Below are positions 1-13,560 of a stretch of 64,000 nucleotides of DNA, piece by piece (position 1 is the first letter of the stretch; each line of letters begins with the position of its first letter). The position numbers were made by a program, and so were the translations under genes. Source of the stretch: Epichloe hybrida (taxonomy: Eukaryota > Ascomycota > Sordariomycetes > Hypocreales > Clavicipitaceae); contig JAFEKR010000001.1 in NCBI GenBank assembly GCA_019022495.1, positions 3,968,001 to 4,032,000 on the forward strand, written 5' to 3'. Below the pieces are notes generated by a model that saw nothing but the letters and a program-made list of their open reading frames with translations, was not told the DNA's origin and did not search any database.

Positions 1-2126
1 AGCACGTCTTGCTTCGAGTGCAAGGCATCCAAGACTCGGTGCGAAAAGGTCGCGTCGGGGCCCGAGGACGCGTGCTCCAGGTGCCTGCGCCTGTCGAAGC
101 AATGTGTATTTGACACAAAGCTTGCTGGCTCCGCCTCTCCTGCTGCTGCAAAGTCGCCTGCCAAGCCATCGGCCGCAAGGAAAATGAAGGAGACGCCTGA
201 GATGAGGAGGGCACGGAAGTTCCAAGAGCCACCAGAGTCGCGGGAGCCACGCTGGACACGGGAGACATGGGAGAGCAAAGAAAGACGGGAGATGCGGGAG
301 ATGCGAGAGGTACGGGAGACTCGGAGAGAAAGTACACCTGAAAAGGTCCGTAGGATACAGGCCGAAGCGTCCTCTGCTTTCGCTTTCCTCTCTGGACTCA
401 CGAACCAGCCGAGTAAGCTCTTGATTTCTTTTTTTCTTTTTTTTTCACAACTTCCGCCCCAGGCGCTTGGGACATCAACGCTGACCTGATAAGCTTCACG
501 GCCCCTGCCGTCCATCGAAAATAAGCAGCTTGATATCAAGATTGACTCTCTCATCAGTCGAGATGTCGCTCAAAAGGTTTTCCATCACTTCATCAATACA
601 TTTGTCCCCAAATGTCCCTTGGTCATCTTCGCGCCAGGTACGACGCACGAATATCTGAGAGAAACGAAACCGCTCCTCTTTCTGTCCATTCTGAGTGTGG
701 CCTCGGGTGTTTTCTGTTCTTTGGATCAACACAAGAAATTGGTCCTGGAGTCGAAGCGGGCTCTTGCTGAACGCGCCCTTGTTCGAGGAGAGAAGTCGCT
801 TGAGCTTGTTCAGGCGCTACAGGTTGCGTCGCTGTGGTACAGAGCACCAGATGACTATAAGCAAGTCAACCTAACTCAGCTGGTCCACATCATGGTCACA
901 ATGGCTTCTGATCGCGGGCTGGACAAGGTCGATGTTTCGCAAGCCGTCAGTAGCGGCCAAGAAGCGTGGGATCGTGCCGAAGCACAGCGAGCTTGGCTAG
1001 CATGTTTTCTCCTATCTGCGAGGTAACTTATATATGCTCATCATCGTTTTGCAATGAGCAAGAGGAGAAGGAGAACTAACGCTGAACATTAGCATCTCGT
1101 TGATTCTCAGACGGCCCAAAATGATGGGTTGGACCTCGGACATGGACGTGTACCTGGCAGAATTGCAAAAGGCGGAGGTCTCGCCTTCTGATGCATTCTT
1201 CTGCGAGCTCGTCAGGACAGAACAACTCTGTCACACTGTGGATGAACAGTTGCTTCTCAGCGATGGCCATCGATCAGCATCTGCCCGCGATCCCGTCACT
1301 ATCAGGACGGCCCAGGACTTTCAGTCGCGTATAGCCGGTTGGAATAGCTGCAACCTGAACCATCTGCAACAAGGTGAGTCCCGCCTATTCCCCGTTGAAA
1401 TTGTCGTTGGCGATTATCGCACCAACACCATAGATAGCTCTCGTCGATTTCGGGAGGTTCGCGGCATCTCTCTATGCCCATGAGCCTGCCATGCACGTCA
1501 ACCACAACGTGGACGAGTTCGAAGCTCCCTTTGCATCGAAATCTCTCAAAACCTGCACTTTCATTAGCGAAAAAATCGATACCCCTCAGTTCCTGATGCT
1601 TCGTGGAATTGTGACTGCATCACATGGACTGCTGAATTGTTTTCTGGGATTACCCTTGGTTGATATGCTGACTCTCTCGCCACACATTTACGGTGGCAGG
1701 GTCATTTACTCGCTCATTCTTTTATGCAAGCTTTACACAGCCATCACGATTTCAACGCGGGATGTGACTAATTTCATACTTGTTGACGATCTTCATTTGG
1801 AGGAGTATCTAGAACGTCTTGTCATCGTCGCCAAGGACCTCCTGATCCGGGATGAGCGCAATGCTCTCAGCAGGTCGTTTCTAATTGTCGAACAACTGAG
1901 GAATTGGTATCACGGGAACAGATATGGAACATCGTCAATGAATACGACGTGTGCGCCCAGTTCGAGCGGGAGGAGCTCTGACTGCCAAGACCGCCTCAAT
2001 TCGAATAGACCTGCGGCTGGACACAATTTGCCATTCTCTACTATCCTTGGATGCCCACCCTCGGACACGGAAAGCAGATACGACTGGTTCTTGGACGATC
2101 TGTTCAAAATCGACACGTTCAACTAG
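1..2126 (+). CDS. Zn2Cys6 fungal transcription factor (5' end outside window)
   Basis: The first codons encode a complete Zn(II)2Cys6 binuclear cluster with spacing CX2CX6CX10CX2CX6C (nt 10-105), the DNA-binding domain of Gal4-type nuclear regulators. It is followed by a basic linker rich in Arg/Glu/Met. Conserved splicing joins four exons: 1-412, 494-1022, 1093-1373 and 1438-2126. Introns are 413-493 (donor GTAAGC), 1023-1092 (branch-like ACTAAC just before the acceptor) and 1374-1437 (donor GTGAGT), and all keep the reading frame. The middle region, about nt 540-1900, has the hydrophobic helical pattern of the fungal transcription-factor middle homology region; the protein ends shortly after YDWFLDD. 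The start codon lies upstream of the window, and a further small intron near 1900-2100 cannot be excluded. Target genes are unknown. It lies 30 kb from the metabolite cluster, so a role there is not implied. Confidence 0.85.
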
Positions 2127-3934
2127 AGTGCAGTAATCAAAAGAACATTCGATCTCCTCCGCGGCAGATGCAAAAGTCTTGTTTGAATCATCGACAGTGC
2201 CTATCCATCTCTTGAGGGTTCGCACTTACAAGGTTGAGCTGAGTGCCTGAATGAATGACTCGACACTGCGCAAATTGGTAAACCTCATTGCCCCCTGTCC
2301 TTCCTCCTCTTCCTCCGTGGGCTTGTTCTCCACACTCGGCCACGAGACACCCGACTGCTCCCACAATAGAAATGCAAGCGAGTGCCATGCCGGAGATGAT
2401 GTACCGATGGAAACGTACGTTATCAGGAAATACTTTCTGAACCTAGTTGGTTTGGAAGCTCTAGATCCAAGCCTGCGCCAGCACCGAATGCCATCTTGAA
2501 GCCAAGCCTAGACAGCGACTGGTGGTGTCGAGAAGACGGGGGATGAAACATGGTCAACATCATGTCATCCATTGTTGATATGGCACATGCAACAGGGATG
2601 TCGACTCGGAACAACAGGGGAAGACCGGCGTCAATTGACATGACAAGCGCCCCGGCGGGTCAAGTACCCGACAATTGTTCACGTCCAGGCCGGCCGCCGG
2701 TTGCGAAGACGAATGCAGCAGTCCCAGTGTTAGCTTTCGGCCGACGAAGCATGAGTTCTGTCATTGATTCCGAGCGAGGGGACACGTGCCAACGCCGAGA
2801 ACCAAGGGGCGGCAGTCAGACTATGAATACCAGACCAAGGGGACCCGAGTTCTCGTCTGTCAACGGGTGCTGCGGAAAGACAGACGGAATCTTGATATCA
2901 ACGCCGGCTTACCAAATAGGCAAATAGTAAAATTCCAACCAACACAAATGCAGCACTCCCCACAAGAACATGTCAAAACTACCCCTTGTGCGTCGTCGAG
3001 CGAGACCGCCCATCTTCCACTTCCACTGCATACCCCAAGCCAAGCCAGATAAGCACAGCCAAAGATGTTATTTCCCTTCTTTTCCCAGACGGAAAAAGCA
3101 AAAGTGAGTCCAGACCAGAGCAAAAGCAACCCTTTCTGAGAAAAGTCCCGTCCTCCTCTGTCCCGCAACTGCTCCCGCACGACGGACTAGTTCCGTTTCG
3201 CTCGCACGTTCATCCACGAGAATTAGTTTATTGGCGCAAGGCAAGTGACATGCCCATGCACCGAGTTACTTCTTCTCCGATTGGCCATGGGATTTCCGTA
3301 CTCGAACTAGCTTAGCTTGGCGCCCCTGGCCCCTGGCCCCTGGCCCCCGGCCCCGCAGGTACAATGAATACAATGTGAGCAACTACGCTTCCGACGTAGA
3401 AGCCCCGTTGAGGCTCGTCGTGCATTTGGTTGCATTCCGACCACACTTACTTGCCCTGCCCTGCCTTGCCTTGCCTTGCTTCTTTACTTCGGACAGGGCA
3501 GAACTGACGACGTACATGTACAGCTGATTCATGCATACCGCGTATGCGCACCCATGTGCATCAAACTCAATCTCAACACCCGCCCACTCGTCTTCAACTC
3601 ATCACCATCTTGCACATGCGCGCATTTACGCGCACACAGGGCGCGAGCTCAGAGTTATGGAAAATGTAAAATGGCTTTTTATTGGTCATTTCATTAAGTC
3701 GTTACCCAGTAAACGTTAAATCTGCCTCTCCAACACACAACCTGTCTTTTTTTTCCAACAAGGAAGAAAAAGACCCAAGGACAGATCAAGGCGGGGGGAA
3801 ATAGCAGTCATAAGTTCGTCAGCGGATTTCTCCGCACGTCTCTTTCGTTTCCAAAAACACGTCTTCCGGCCGTAACCTTTATCAAAGCCATTAAAAAAAC
3901 AGACATTATTCTTTTTTTTTCCAAGCCCCTCGGT
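2127..3934. other. Intergenic region between convergent genes
   Basis: This holds the 3' flanks of the Zn2Cys6 gene and the stuA-type gene. I see no convincing coding region: the short ORFs here have no recognisable domain and overlap each other on both strands. Two low-complexity arrays stand out: about four CCCCTGG units at 3321-3353, and a CCTGC/CTTGC pentanucleotide run at about 3455-3480. TACATGTAC occurs near 3513. Confidence 0.6.
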
Positions 3935-6028
3935 TCAACGAGTCGTAAGCGGGCGCTGGCACGTCTCCATCATAGTCTTGCGTCGTTTATTAAGGTCAAC
4001 GTTTCCATCATGGCCCGACTGAGACATGTCTTCCTCATCTTCGCGACCGCGCTTCATGCCACCAGCAGCTCCGTTCATGAGCGACGGCTGAGGCGCGTAA
4101 CCGTTGGGCATTGGGTTGGACATGTCGGCAGCAGGAGCATACACATCAGCACCGGGGCCAGCATTGGCCGGGCGACGATCATTGCTGACGACATTGTACA
4201 AGTTGCTCGTGGTTCGTTGCACGCGAGGGGGCGTGTTGTAGCCCGAGTTTTGGGGATAGTAAGACTGGTGGGGAGCCGCGGTTCGAGGCGTCGCTCGCCC
4301 AGAAGCAGACGGGTGACCGGGGGATCCCGTCATGTTGGGATTCATGCTGCCCTCGTTTGCCATGCTTCCAACGCTAGGAGCATTGTAGTTGTAGGAAGAG
4401 CGAGAACCATCGTAGGCAGCGTTGTTGTGGGTGTACTCGGCCTCATGCTCGTGCTCACCCTCCTCCTCGTGGGCTTGCGTTGCTTGGTCGGGAGGCATGA
4501 TGCCATTGGTCGCAGGCTTGCCGTCGTGCTGCTCGGCGGGCTGCCCGGGGCCGGCAGGTCGGCTAGACGGGGGACCCATGTCGTTCTTGGGATAGGAGCT
4601 GGGTTGGGAGTACATGCGGTCGTTGCTGGACGGGTTCGGCGTCTGGTAAGGCGACTGTTGTGATGCTGAATCGCCGCCATACATCTGTCGAGAGCTGTCG
4701 TAGCCTTGGCCGGCTTGTGGGTAGGACTGCATGCTCTGGATGGACTGGCCGCCGGGAGGGGTAGTAGCTGCTGGTGTGTTTGGCATTGAGCGCGTGCTGG
4801 CTAAACCATGATCAATAGCCAGTGGGTTGGTACCTTGTGAGCCATTCATTCCCTGACCCTGCCAGCCAAAATTGTCGGAGCCGCCCATGCCGCCCATCAC
4901 TCCCGAGGCACCATTCGGCGGCGTCGGAAACGTGTGAGCCCGGTCTAAAGGCGGACGACCACCCAGAGCGTTGTGCGATGGCACCAATGGCTGGGGACCA
5001 GGGAGAGCTATCGTCTGGTGTTGAATGGACGGAAGACCAGGGGTAGGGGGGTTTCTGGCTTGATGACCTTGCTCCTGCTTGCGGCGTTCAGCAGCAGCCA
5101 TGACTTGGCTGGTGCGATTCTGATTTGTCGGGTGATAAAGCAGAGCACCAATGTTGTGCACGAAGAGCGGGTACAACATTTCCGTGATCTTTTCCTTGTT
5201 GGCGAAATCCAACGCTCGCTCATATGGGATCCTAGAGGGTAGAGAATGTCTCAGCGGGTATTCTCAATGTTCGAATTGTGTCTCAAAGACACCACCGGGG
5301 TTTTCAACATACCAGACACCCTTGAGATGCATGGGTCCAATCTTGACAACGTGGCGCACTTTTTCGCTCTTGAGAATGCCATCTCGTCTACCGCGGGTCA
5401 TACCAGCTACGTTCAAGAGCTTCGTGCCGTTGATCATGTGGTTGTCTGCAAGAGGGTGTTAGTCGGGTTATCCTACTCCTTTTCTCTCTCTCTCTCCCTC
5501 GCTCTCGCTCTCTTTCCCTCTCTCTAGTCGGCAGCATCTAAACCGACTTCTACTCCAGATCTTGTCTGGAACAAGTCGTCTCCGCTTGCTCTTACCTTCG
5601 CGACGCGCAACGCAAATCCCTCTCGCCTCGACTTGAAAGCACAAGCTTCCTTCATCCTCCCAAAGTGTGGCAGTGACCCGAGGCTTCATTCCAGGCGGCG
5701 GGTGCTGTCCTGTCGTGTCGAAGCCAGTGTATTGACTGGGCATCGGTGTTTGTCCGCCCGAGACTCCTGGCAGAGGCAAAACGGTGGACGGAGCTCCGCC
5801 CATTTGGTTTGATACCGGCTGGGCGGCCGGCGGCGACGTTAAGCCATTGCCATACTGATATTGGCCATAAGGGTTACTGGAGTAGTTTGGCCCAGGGTGC
5901 ATCAATTGGCTTGGTTGGTGCTGAGGGTAATGCATGTTGCCTGATGTGACGGTTTGCGGGGGCGGAGCTTGTCCGCCTGACATGTGCTGCTGCTGCGAGT
6001 AGTACATGTCCGATGCCCCTTGGTTCAT
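3935..6028 (-). CDS. stuA: APSES-type transcription factor StuA/Asm-1
   Basis: This is a nuclear bHLH-like APSES regulator; in ascomycetes this family controls conidiophore development, pseudohyphal growth and often secondary metabolism. Exons (minus strand) are 6028-5596, 5445-5313 and 5231-3935, with introns 5446-5595 and 5232-5312 joining in frame. The APSES domain starts at the motif [16 protein letters not shown] (nt about 5680) and runs through [18 protein letters not shown] and [21 protein letters not shown]. The flanks are Gln/Pro/Ser/Gly-rich and disordered. The C-terminus has a bipartite basic stretch (KRGRED and NKRRK) that fits a nuclear localisation signal. The ATG at 6028 opens [10 protein letters not shown], which looks like the conserved N-terminus and has G at -3. 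An in-frame ATG at 6118 would add 30 residues and directly follows a likely leader-intron acceptor, so it is a real alternative. The gene is convergent with the Zn2Cys6 gene and has a very long upstream region. Confidence 0.95.
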
Positions 6029-6124
6029 TGCGTCGTAACTGATGATCTTTGTTGCCGGCCCTACGAAGGCGTGTAGAGGCGTGGTTTTGTGTCTTGTAGC
6101 TGGAGAGGGGGACGGCATCCACTA

Positions 6125-6417
6125 CTGCAATGCAGAGATCGATTAGCTGCGTTGAAGATCGGGTGCGTCGACGGGTGGACGGGGGGACCGACGGGAAGGG
6201 GGGGGGAGGCAGGGCAGATATCTGCGAAAATGTCACAAGAGATGCAATGCACAGCAGCCAGTCAGAGGGGTGGGGGGGATCAGAATTAGAAAGCAGCGTT
6301 TGAACATGAACAGCAGCGGCGAGGCTACTAAAAGGCTTTCGGTACATCCAATATGCGGTGGGAAATACTGAAGAAGCAAAACCGGGGTGGTCGGGAGCTG
6401 CGAGACGGCGCACTTAC
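6125..6417 (-). other. Probable 5'-leader intron of stuA
   Basis: On the minus strand a strong donor GTAAGTGCG begins at 6417. An acceptor TTGCAG ends at 6125, preceded by a branch-like GCTAATC about 20 bases upstream. Splicing would place the ATGs at 6118 and 6028 immediately downstream. The predicted length of 293 bp is longer than the coding introns here. It is supported by sequence signals only. Confidence 0.5.
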
Positions 6418-6461
6418 CTAGGCTTCCTCTACCGCTTGTTTCGGCTTCGTCCAGACTAGTC

Positions 6462-6560
6462 TTGAGGAGGTTGAAAGAGGAGAAGGGGGAGAGAGAGAGG
6501 GAGAGGGGGGAAGCGGAGGGGAAAGAAGGAAAGAAGGAAAGAAGGAAATCAAGAGGTTGG
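6462..6560 (-). promoter_or_regulatory. Pyrimidine-rich leader/promoter tract of stuA
   Basis: Read in the direction of stuA transcription this is an almost pure C/T tract with repeated CTTTC units. Such tracts are common next to transcription starts in filamentous fungi. The exact start site is not visible from sequence. Confidence 0.4.
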
Positions 6561-8364
6561 AGGGGGGTTCTTTTTGAGAAAGGACCAGAGACCAAGACCC
6601 GGAGGAGTGTGGAAATAAGAGAGCGAAAAGGACAAGCGAAAGCGAAAGACGGGACAGACAGACCGGTCGTAGGGGTTTTTTTTGGGGGGGGAGCTGGACC
6701 TGGGGAAAAGTCGTCTCAAAGCTTCGTTGTCGGCGCCAGTGGGTGGTGGAAGCCCGCGTAGCGCAGAGAGACGAGACGGAGAGTGAGTGAGACTGGGGAA
6801 CGGGAAGCTTGTTCTCTCTCTCTCGCTCGTGTCTGGTGGTCGGGTGGTCGGGTGGTCTGTCTGGTGGTCTGTCTGGTGGTCTCTTTCTGGTGGTCTGGTG
6901 TGTTGTCCCTGTCCCGGTTTGCAAATTGCGGGTGGTGGATCAACGGCGGGTCTCTAGCAATTCCGTATTTTCACACTGGACCCCCTGCTTTTCAATACAG
7001 CTTGTTAATTTATTTGCGGTTTTTGTGGTGGAATCCATGCTTGTAATCCGTATGTATGTAGATGAGATATGCTAGCTAAGCTAAGCTTAGTCAGAGATGT
7101 GTATATTCCATGACTTTATGAGATTTATGATAACTTGTGTTGCATTACATCCCATAGATTACCCTTGAAATAAAGTTGTCAACGTAGTGCATAGGCTATA
7201 CCTCTGTCAAAGGGGGGGGAAACCCCCTTTTAAAAATGAACAAGCCTTTAAAAAAGTATTCGTCTTGGTGGTCTTGGTGTAATCCGTATGTACAGCTGTC
7301 CTTGGCCCACTGTAGAAAGAGAGAGGAGACTTGGACATGGACGGGCCCATCATGATGGACATGGAGGAGGCAGGCCAGGCCAGGCCAGGCCAGGTTCAAT
7401 GCAAGCTAACATCGATTCAGATAAATCGACAGGGGCGTGGCAAAGCAAAGCGATGCACACAAGTTACGGGTAGAGAGGCCAGTCGAGGCTGCACCGAGGC
7501 TGCACAAGAAGAAGAAGAAGAAAAACGGGAAAACAACAAGTACCTGGGGGGGGGAGGGGGGGTCCCGAAAGTGGGCCCTGTGTCCAGGTACCGCTCCACG
7601 GCGCTTGAGTAGAGGCACCTCTTTCTTGGGACTTTGAACCCCTGGTCGCCATCTGGGGCTGGGCCCCAGCAGCTGCTCGTGCGACGGCACTTTGAAGTTG
7701 CCGGCTTCATGGCTTTATTCCTGCACTTCAGTAGTCCGCAGCTTCGGGCGTTGTTTCAAGGTTTCGACGTTTCGACGTTTCGACGCTTCGAGGCACCGCG
7801 ACGCCACAACGCGTGCGGGAAAATAGGCCTTCGCCTGGCCGCCAAAAAGCCAAACAAAACGTCCATTGTTGCAACTCGCGGCGCGGCCCAAGGTCTCCAG
7901 CAGCAAGCTGCGAACAGGGTTCTTGCGGGGCGGGCGGTGGACCGACTGTGATGCGTAAATGTACATGTACATGTACATACGGTCCACGGAGTAAGTGGCC
8001 TGCAACTGCCACCCACCAATATTCATTCGTCCAACGCGCTGGCTCGGCGGAGAAAGATCTGGTTCTCTGCAGCTTCGCCGATACAGATGCATGCTCTTGT
8101 TCGCGCGCGACTCACGGCTTGTTGGGTCGCGGCCCGACGGTGCACCACTTGCCCACTTGCACTCAACGACGAAAGCTCCACGACAGCTCCACGACAGCTC
8201 CACGGAACCGCCAGCCAGGGAGCTTTGCCGTTGTCAGGCGGGCAAGGGTGGACTCCTTGTTCCCGCGTCTCTGCCTTCGCTGAGTGCTTCTTCTCAAGCA
8301 AGTCTCATCTCATCTCGATACCCTCAGGGGGTGGTGCTCTGCTTGTGTTGTCTGTCCGTCTGAG

Positions 8365-8396
8365 CCTTGCCTTGCCTTGCCTTGCCTTGCCTTGCC
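8365..8396. repeat. CTTGC pentanucleotide microsatellite
   Basis: About six perfect tandem copies of CTTGC. A related CCCTG array follows at 8600-8627. Confidence 0.9.
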
Positions 8397-11300
8397 CTCC
8401 ACGCTGAGCGCTGAGCAGCATCCCAGCCTCACAAAGGCTGCCACAAAGTCATTCGTGATTTGAGACAAGGCTGAGCAAAATTCATCGCCATGGCCCCCTC
8501 ACACTCCGTCGGTATCGTGAGCTCCATAATATTAATCATCAACTTTGACCGACTTCTAGTCGTCGCCCGTGCCCTGGGTCCGTCTTCATCCCGTCCTTCC
8601 TGCCCTGCCCTGCCCTGCCCTGCCCTCCTGCCTCGGTGCGTGTTCCGCACCGGGGAAGGCGAGGGAGCACGATGGAGAGACCCTCGGGATCTGAGCTCGC
8701 TCCGAGACGCGGGTGTCCAAATGAAAAATAAATAAAAACGTGGGTCTGGGGGCAAAAATCTGGTCATGGTGGTACTCACACGGGGGGGGGGTTTTGTTTT
8801 TCTTTTTTTTCGTTTTTTTTTTGACATTCGGCTGGTAGACAGTCAATCGGTGCGTGAATGAATCCAAGTGAGCGTCAGCATCCGACATGTTGGAGTTCCA
8901 GATGAGCTCCGTGATGACAGAAACGGGCTGTCAGCCCAGCCCGTTTGTCCGCGTATCATTACTTTTCTGTCTCGCCGTCAACCATTGTCTCGGAAGCCGT
9001 TGTCGGCGCCTCCGCGCTCGCCGCACCGCCTCAGTGACCGTTTGCCTCTTTTTGTGGCCTCCACTACAGTAGCCTCGTTTAGTTCCAAAAGTACCATTTT
9101 GGACCGACGAGGTTGGTTATTGCCCATGTGGCTTGTGGAGTCGTGGACCCCATGGCCGGCCGTTCGGTGCAAGTCCTCGACGGGTTTAGCTGCACACTTT
9201 TTCTTCTTCTCATGTTAGTTATCCCATCAACACGGAGCCGGGTAATATATTGGAGCAGGTGGGCTGAGAGCTTCATGGAGGAGGAGGAGGGGGAACAGGC
9301 TCGGGACAGCCCACACGGTCCTTCCTGTATCGCGCTTCCTTTGCCTTGGGCGGTCATGTTGCTGCTCATCCTTTTTTCGTCCTAGATCTCGCCCAAAAAG
9401 TCCCTCTCCAGCATGGCGCGTTGTTCGCGACCGGCAGCGTCGCAGGGTGCATCGGGCACACGGCGTCGTCGGACTACGGATTATGTAGGATTCTCACCAG
9501 TCCAAGACTGGCCATTGTCATGGACCTGCGTTTTGACAACATCTGGTCCTGGTCCTCTTTGCTTTGCTTCGCTTCAATTAGTATCGACTTGGACCTTGGC
9601 AGGTCGCGCACTCGATACCACTTCTGGTCCTTTGCCTGTATGTAGTATGGAACGCGGGCTTCTACCATTTGCACTAAACAAGCTCCGATACAATCGCTTC
9701 CGGTTTTGCTTTGCTTCATTGTTTCCAGTCTCATCGCAACGCCGCCACTCGTCGGGAGTATATCGTATTATTATGCTATGCATGAAGTCATTGAATGCTC
9801 GCGAGTCGTCCAAACTGGCCGATATTACCGTCGTCGCAGCCCTGTTGCCCCCACCCGGTTCTGCTTGCTGGTAGAAGGTAGCCGTGCATATGCACATGTA
9901 TGCTTTTTCTCTTGCATTTGCATTCCTTTTGCTTTGCTTTGCTTTTCTCATGCTCGTGCTCGTGCCTGTGCTCGTGCTTGTGCTTGTGCTTCCGCCTCTG
10001 CTGCATGGCCCCCAGACACGTTTGCTTCACAGTGAGACACCAAAGCGTGGGCTTCTGCCGGCGATTCCAGTGGGAATCGGTGCCTTGATTATCTCTACAT
10101 CTTACCAAAGAAGGTCCTGCGGCTCGGGCCATTCCTGATGGATGTGAGGGAGACATTTTCTCGGATTTTCACACGGCTGGCCCTGCACTGCTCTGACACC
10201 CAGCTTTTGGTCTACCGGGCTGGCTTGGTCCGAATAAGCTGCCATTTTCGCATAACAGACCAGGAAATCGCGGAACACCAGGTGCACCGTTGTTCCAGTA
10301 GCCATGGTGGATGCGCAGCTTGAATCTGACGTCTTTGTCAGGGCCCCCTTGGCCCCTAGCACTGAGGTATCAGAACCAGATTGCTAGAAATGGTAATGCT
10401 ACAAGAACGAACCAGGGGCGGCTTGTCAACAAGCAAGGGCCTAAAACAAAACCGGCCGACACCAAAAGTGGGTGGATGATGTGTGGCTAAACGGCTGGCG
10501 ATGTCAGAGTCTGCGATTGTGCATATCGCGGCTCCACGAAGGGGAATGAATATCGGGGAGGAGTTCAAGACGGACCTATTATGTCAAGTCTGGTAGGAGG
10601 ACCAACCCGGCAACCGCCCTGCATTAGGAAACTGGAAACCGAGTGGCTAATGAAAATGTCCAAAAGCTGCATATTGCCGCTTGAAGCTTTGCCGCCAAGC
10701 CGCTGCTAGTTGTTCGGCTAATGCTCCATACTGACTTCTTCCGCGCGGGTTGCAGTCGGTGGCATTTGATAATACGTACAACTGGTATAGAATACTTGGC
10801 CAACCATGCTTACTTTGCGACATGGTGCCATCATCTTCTGCCCTTGCCTCGTTACTACGTCCGCATGTATGTGTCTTTCTGTTCATCACGATTTGTATTC
10901 CCCATCGAGTTGTCCCGTTTTACTCGGTAGGAAGACAACATTTGTTGAGACTCTTTTGTGGCGGACGCCGATTCAGGCGCGGACTCATCATGGCTGAGAC
11001 AGCACGACCGGGGATCCTCGGGTCCCGTCATCCTTTCACACCGCTGTTCTGCTGTTTTGCTGTTCTGCTCCGAGGAGTTCGAGAAGGCCTGCGAGAATCA
11101 GTCCGATGATCGTTCTTGCATATCAATCCGTGCATGTACTTTGTTTCTGAAAGCCTTGCCATGTCGAAGAATTCATGTTGCCGGCATCCGTAGAATTTTG
11201 CGCCTAAATGCATGTGGGAGCAATTGCCGAGCAGAGCGCCGAAGAGTGGATTCGCGCCCCAACCAAGCCAAAGAGGAAATCCATCTCGCCGTGGCTCCTT

Positions 11301-13530
11301 CCTCACGAAACTGCCATTATTACTCAACAACACCCCAACAACTCGCGGCACCTGCACTGCACTGCGCGTGTCATGTTTTGTACATGATGACGGGTTTTTG
11401 TCCAATCCCTCCCTGGTCGCATTTCACAGCACCTCGCCAATCAGCTTTCCACCAGATCGGAAGGGTCCTGCGACTTGGAGCCACCAGCTTCTGTGCTCGA
11501 TTTGTGCTGCGTACCAGAGGCCCACAAGGCAACGCGTTTCATTGACGAACACAAGGCCAGCCACACGGCCAATGTACCAGCAGGCCCTCAGAAACAGACA
11601 CGATATTTTTGGTACATTGTCTCACATTTCCATCGAAGTGTCCTTTTCAAAGGCGTATTGTACATACGTACAGCCAATTAGGGAGAGACAACAAACTCGC
11701 ACGATTTTTCCAAGGCGCCGAGGTGTGCGTCGATTTCTTCGAGGAATCGAAGGATCCCTCCTCCTCCTGTATGTACTACTCCGCACTCCGCATGCACAAT
11801 CTTTTTTTTTTCCCCTTCCTCAAGCACCATCTTCTCAACCATGAGAAGACGCTGCTGACGTGACCTGACGTGACCCATGAATTGGTCTCTACCGAGTAAT
11901 TGATAGGTCCTTTTCAAACAGTAGTGACAATATTACCCGTCGACCTGCTCATTGACCAAGTACGGAAAACGGAGTACTCCGCAGCATCTCAGCAATCCAT
12001 CAGCTCGCTAGCCGAGTCCCTGCAGGTTATTGCACATGCCTGCCCACCCCGACCGGGAAGAAGGGCACTTGCATGACATACATGTACTCCGTACAGAGCG
12101 GCTATGTATGTAGACCTAAGACATGGCCAATCATGATGCTAGGGTCGACAGCCACGACGAACAAGAACAAGGGCCCTTGTTCAGCCGTTTCAAGAGGTAG
12201 CCAGTGGGAATTGTCAAGTACCGTTACAAAAGCCCACCCTGCCATGTCCATGTGCTTGCTCATGCCCGCTGCAGCAATCAGATCCTCAGATTTGGCCCCT
12301 CCAGGATCCTCCAGGCTATCCACTTACAACCTCACCGATGCCTCGCGAGTATGTATACATAAGCGATGCTGGACTCGGTGGAGAAGGGTGGTCTGGTTTG
12401 GCTGTTCGTACATTAGCTTTCCCGTCCTTTTTTGATGCCGGATGCCAGGTCATACTTCCGTCCGCTTTTCGCAGTACGCCAGGTTGGAGGAGACCCAAGT
12501 CCCTATCTCCCCTCTCACCACGCATATTCGCCCAGAATGTCCTTATTCGGGCCCCAGAAGGACGACAATTACTGCGGTGTGCAATGACCTGATTCGGAAG
12601 TAAAATGGCCAAGGTGCTACGAGAATGGCAAGACGCGCGAACCCCCCACAGTTTTCATGATTCGGGGTGCGCGATGGGGTGCGCGATGGGGTGCGCGAGC
12701 GAGCCAGCATCACCGTCTCCCGTCACTGTGCGAGCCGGCAACAATTTCTGCAATTTCTGTGTGCGGCGGAGGGCTGGAATGGAATAGTTTGCATCTTTGG
12801 CTGCCCAGGCTTGAACAACTCATCGGCCCCCCGAGCGACCTCAATAGCCGGGAGCCCTGCTTATCAGTTCCATGGCCCCTAGCACTTTTGTTGGCGAGTA
12901 TTAACGGCCTCGCAACTTACATATTACGCAGTAGGGGAGTAGTTGGATCAGATCAATCGCCGACAATTGCCAACCCAATGAACGCTCACCACGTCTCTGC
13001 CACACCATCATCGTGTTAACCCCACGCTGCGGCCAGAATCCACCCAGGGACCCAAAAAGCAGCTCCTGGGATAGTGTGGAGCATGGGGTACATGTAACGA
13101 TATTTTCGGATCACGGAGCGTGGATTCTGGATTCTGGATTCTGTGTCAATGGCTTGGAGGAGCGAGTTTTCGCACATTTAACAATGATTGTATTATCATC
13201 ATGTGCGCTCCTCATTCGTGGGAGCCAACCAGCGAAAGCTCTTGGCAGCGACAGGATAGTTTCACCGATGACACTCGTCAACACATGATATAGCTCAATG
13301 TTTGTGTCAACCCATCCATCACTGGCGCCGTTGGAAGCACGGAAGAAGGAGGGGCGGATGTGCGCCTCTTGTCAACCCGGAAGCAGAAGACGCACCGCGC
13401 AGCCCCTCCGCGAACCGGCTCGGCCCTACACATGAGAATGTACATGTACTCCGTATGCGTGGAAGACGGACCGCCGCACATGGAAGGCCGAGATTGTTCC
13501 TTGTTCCCATCCGCCACTCGCTCATTCGAA

Positions 13531-13560
13531 CGGGCGCGGGGGCGCGGGGGCGCGGGGGCG
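13531..13560. repeat. GGGGCGC-type tandem array
   Basis: Three to four tandem copies of a GC-only unit of 7-8 bases, about 80 bp upstream of a 20-A homopolymer (near 13643-13663). Confidence 0.85.

Noticed and set aside
10958..11844. Overlapping ORFs of 195 and 210 codons
   Set aside because: They overlap each other in different frames, lack recognisable motifs and show no preferred strand, as expected for GC-balanced non-coding DNA.
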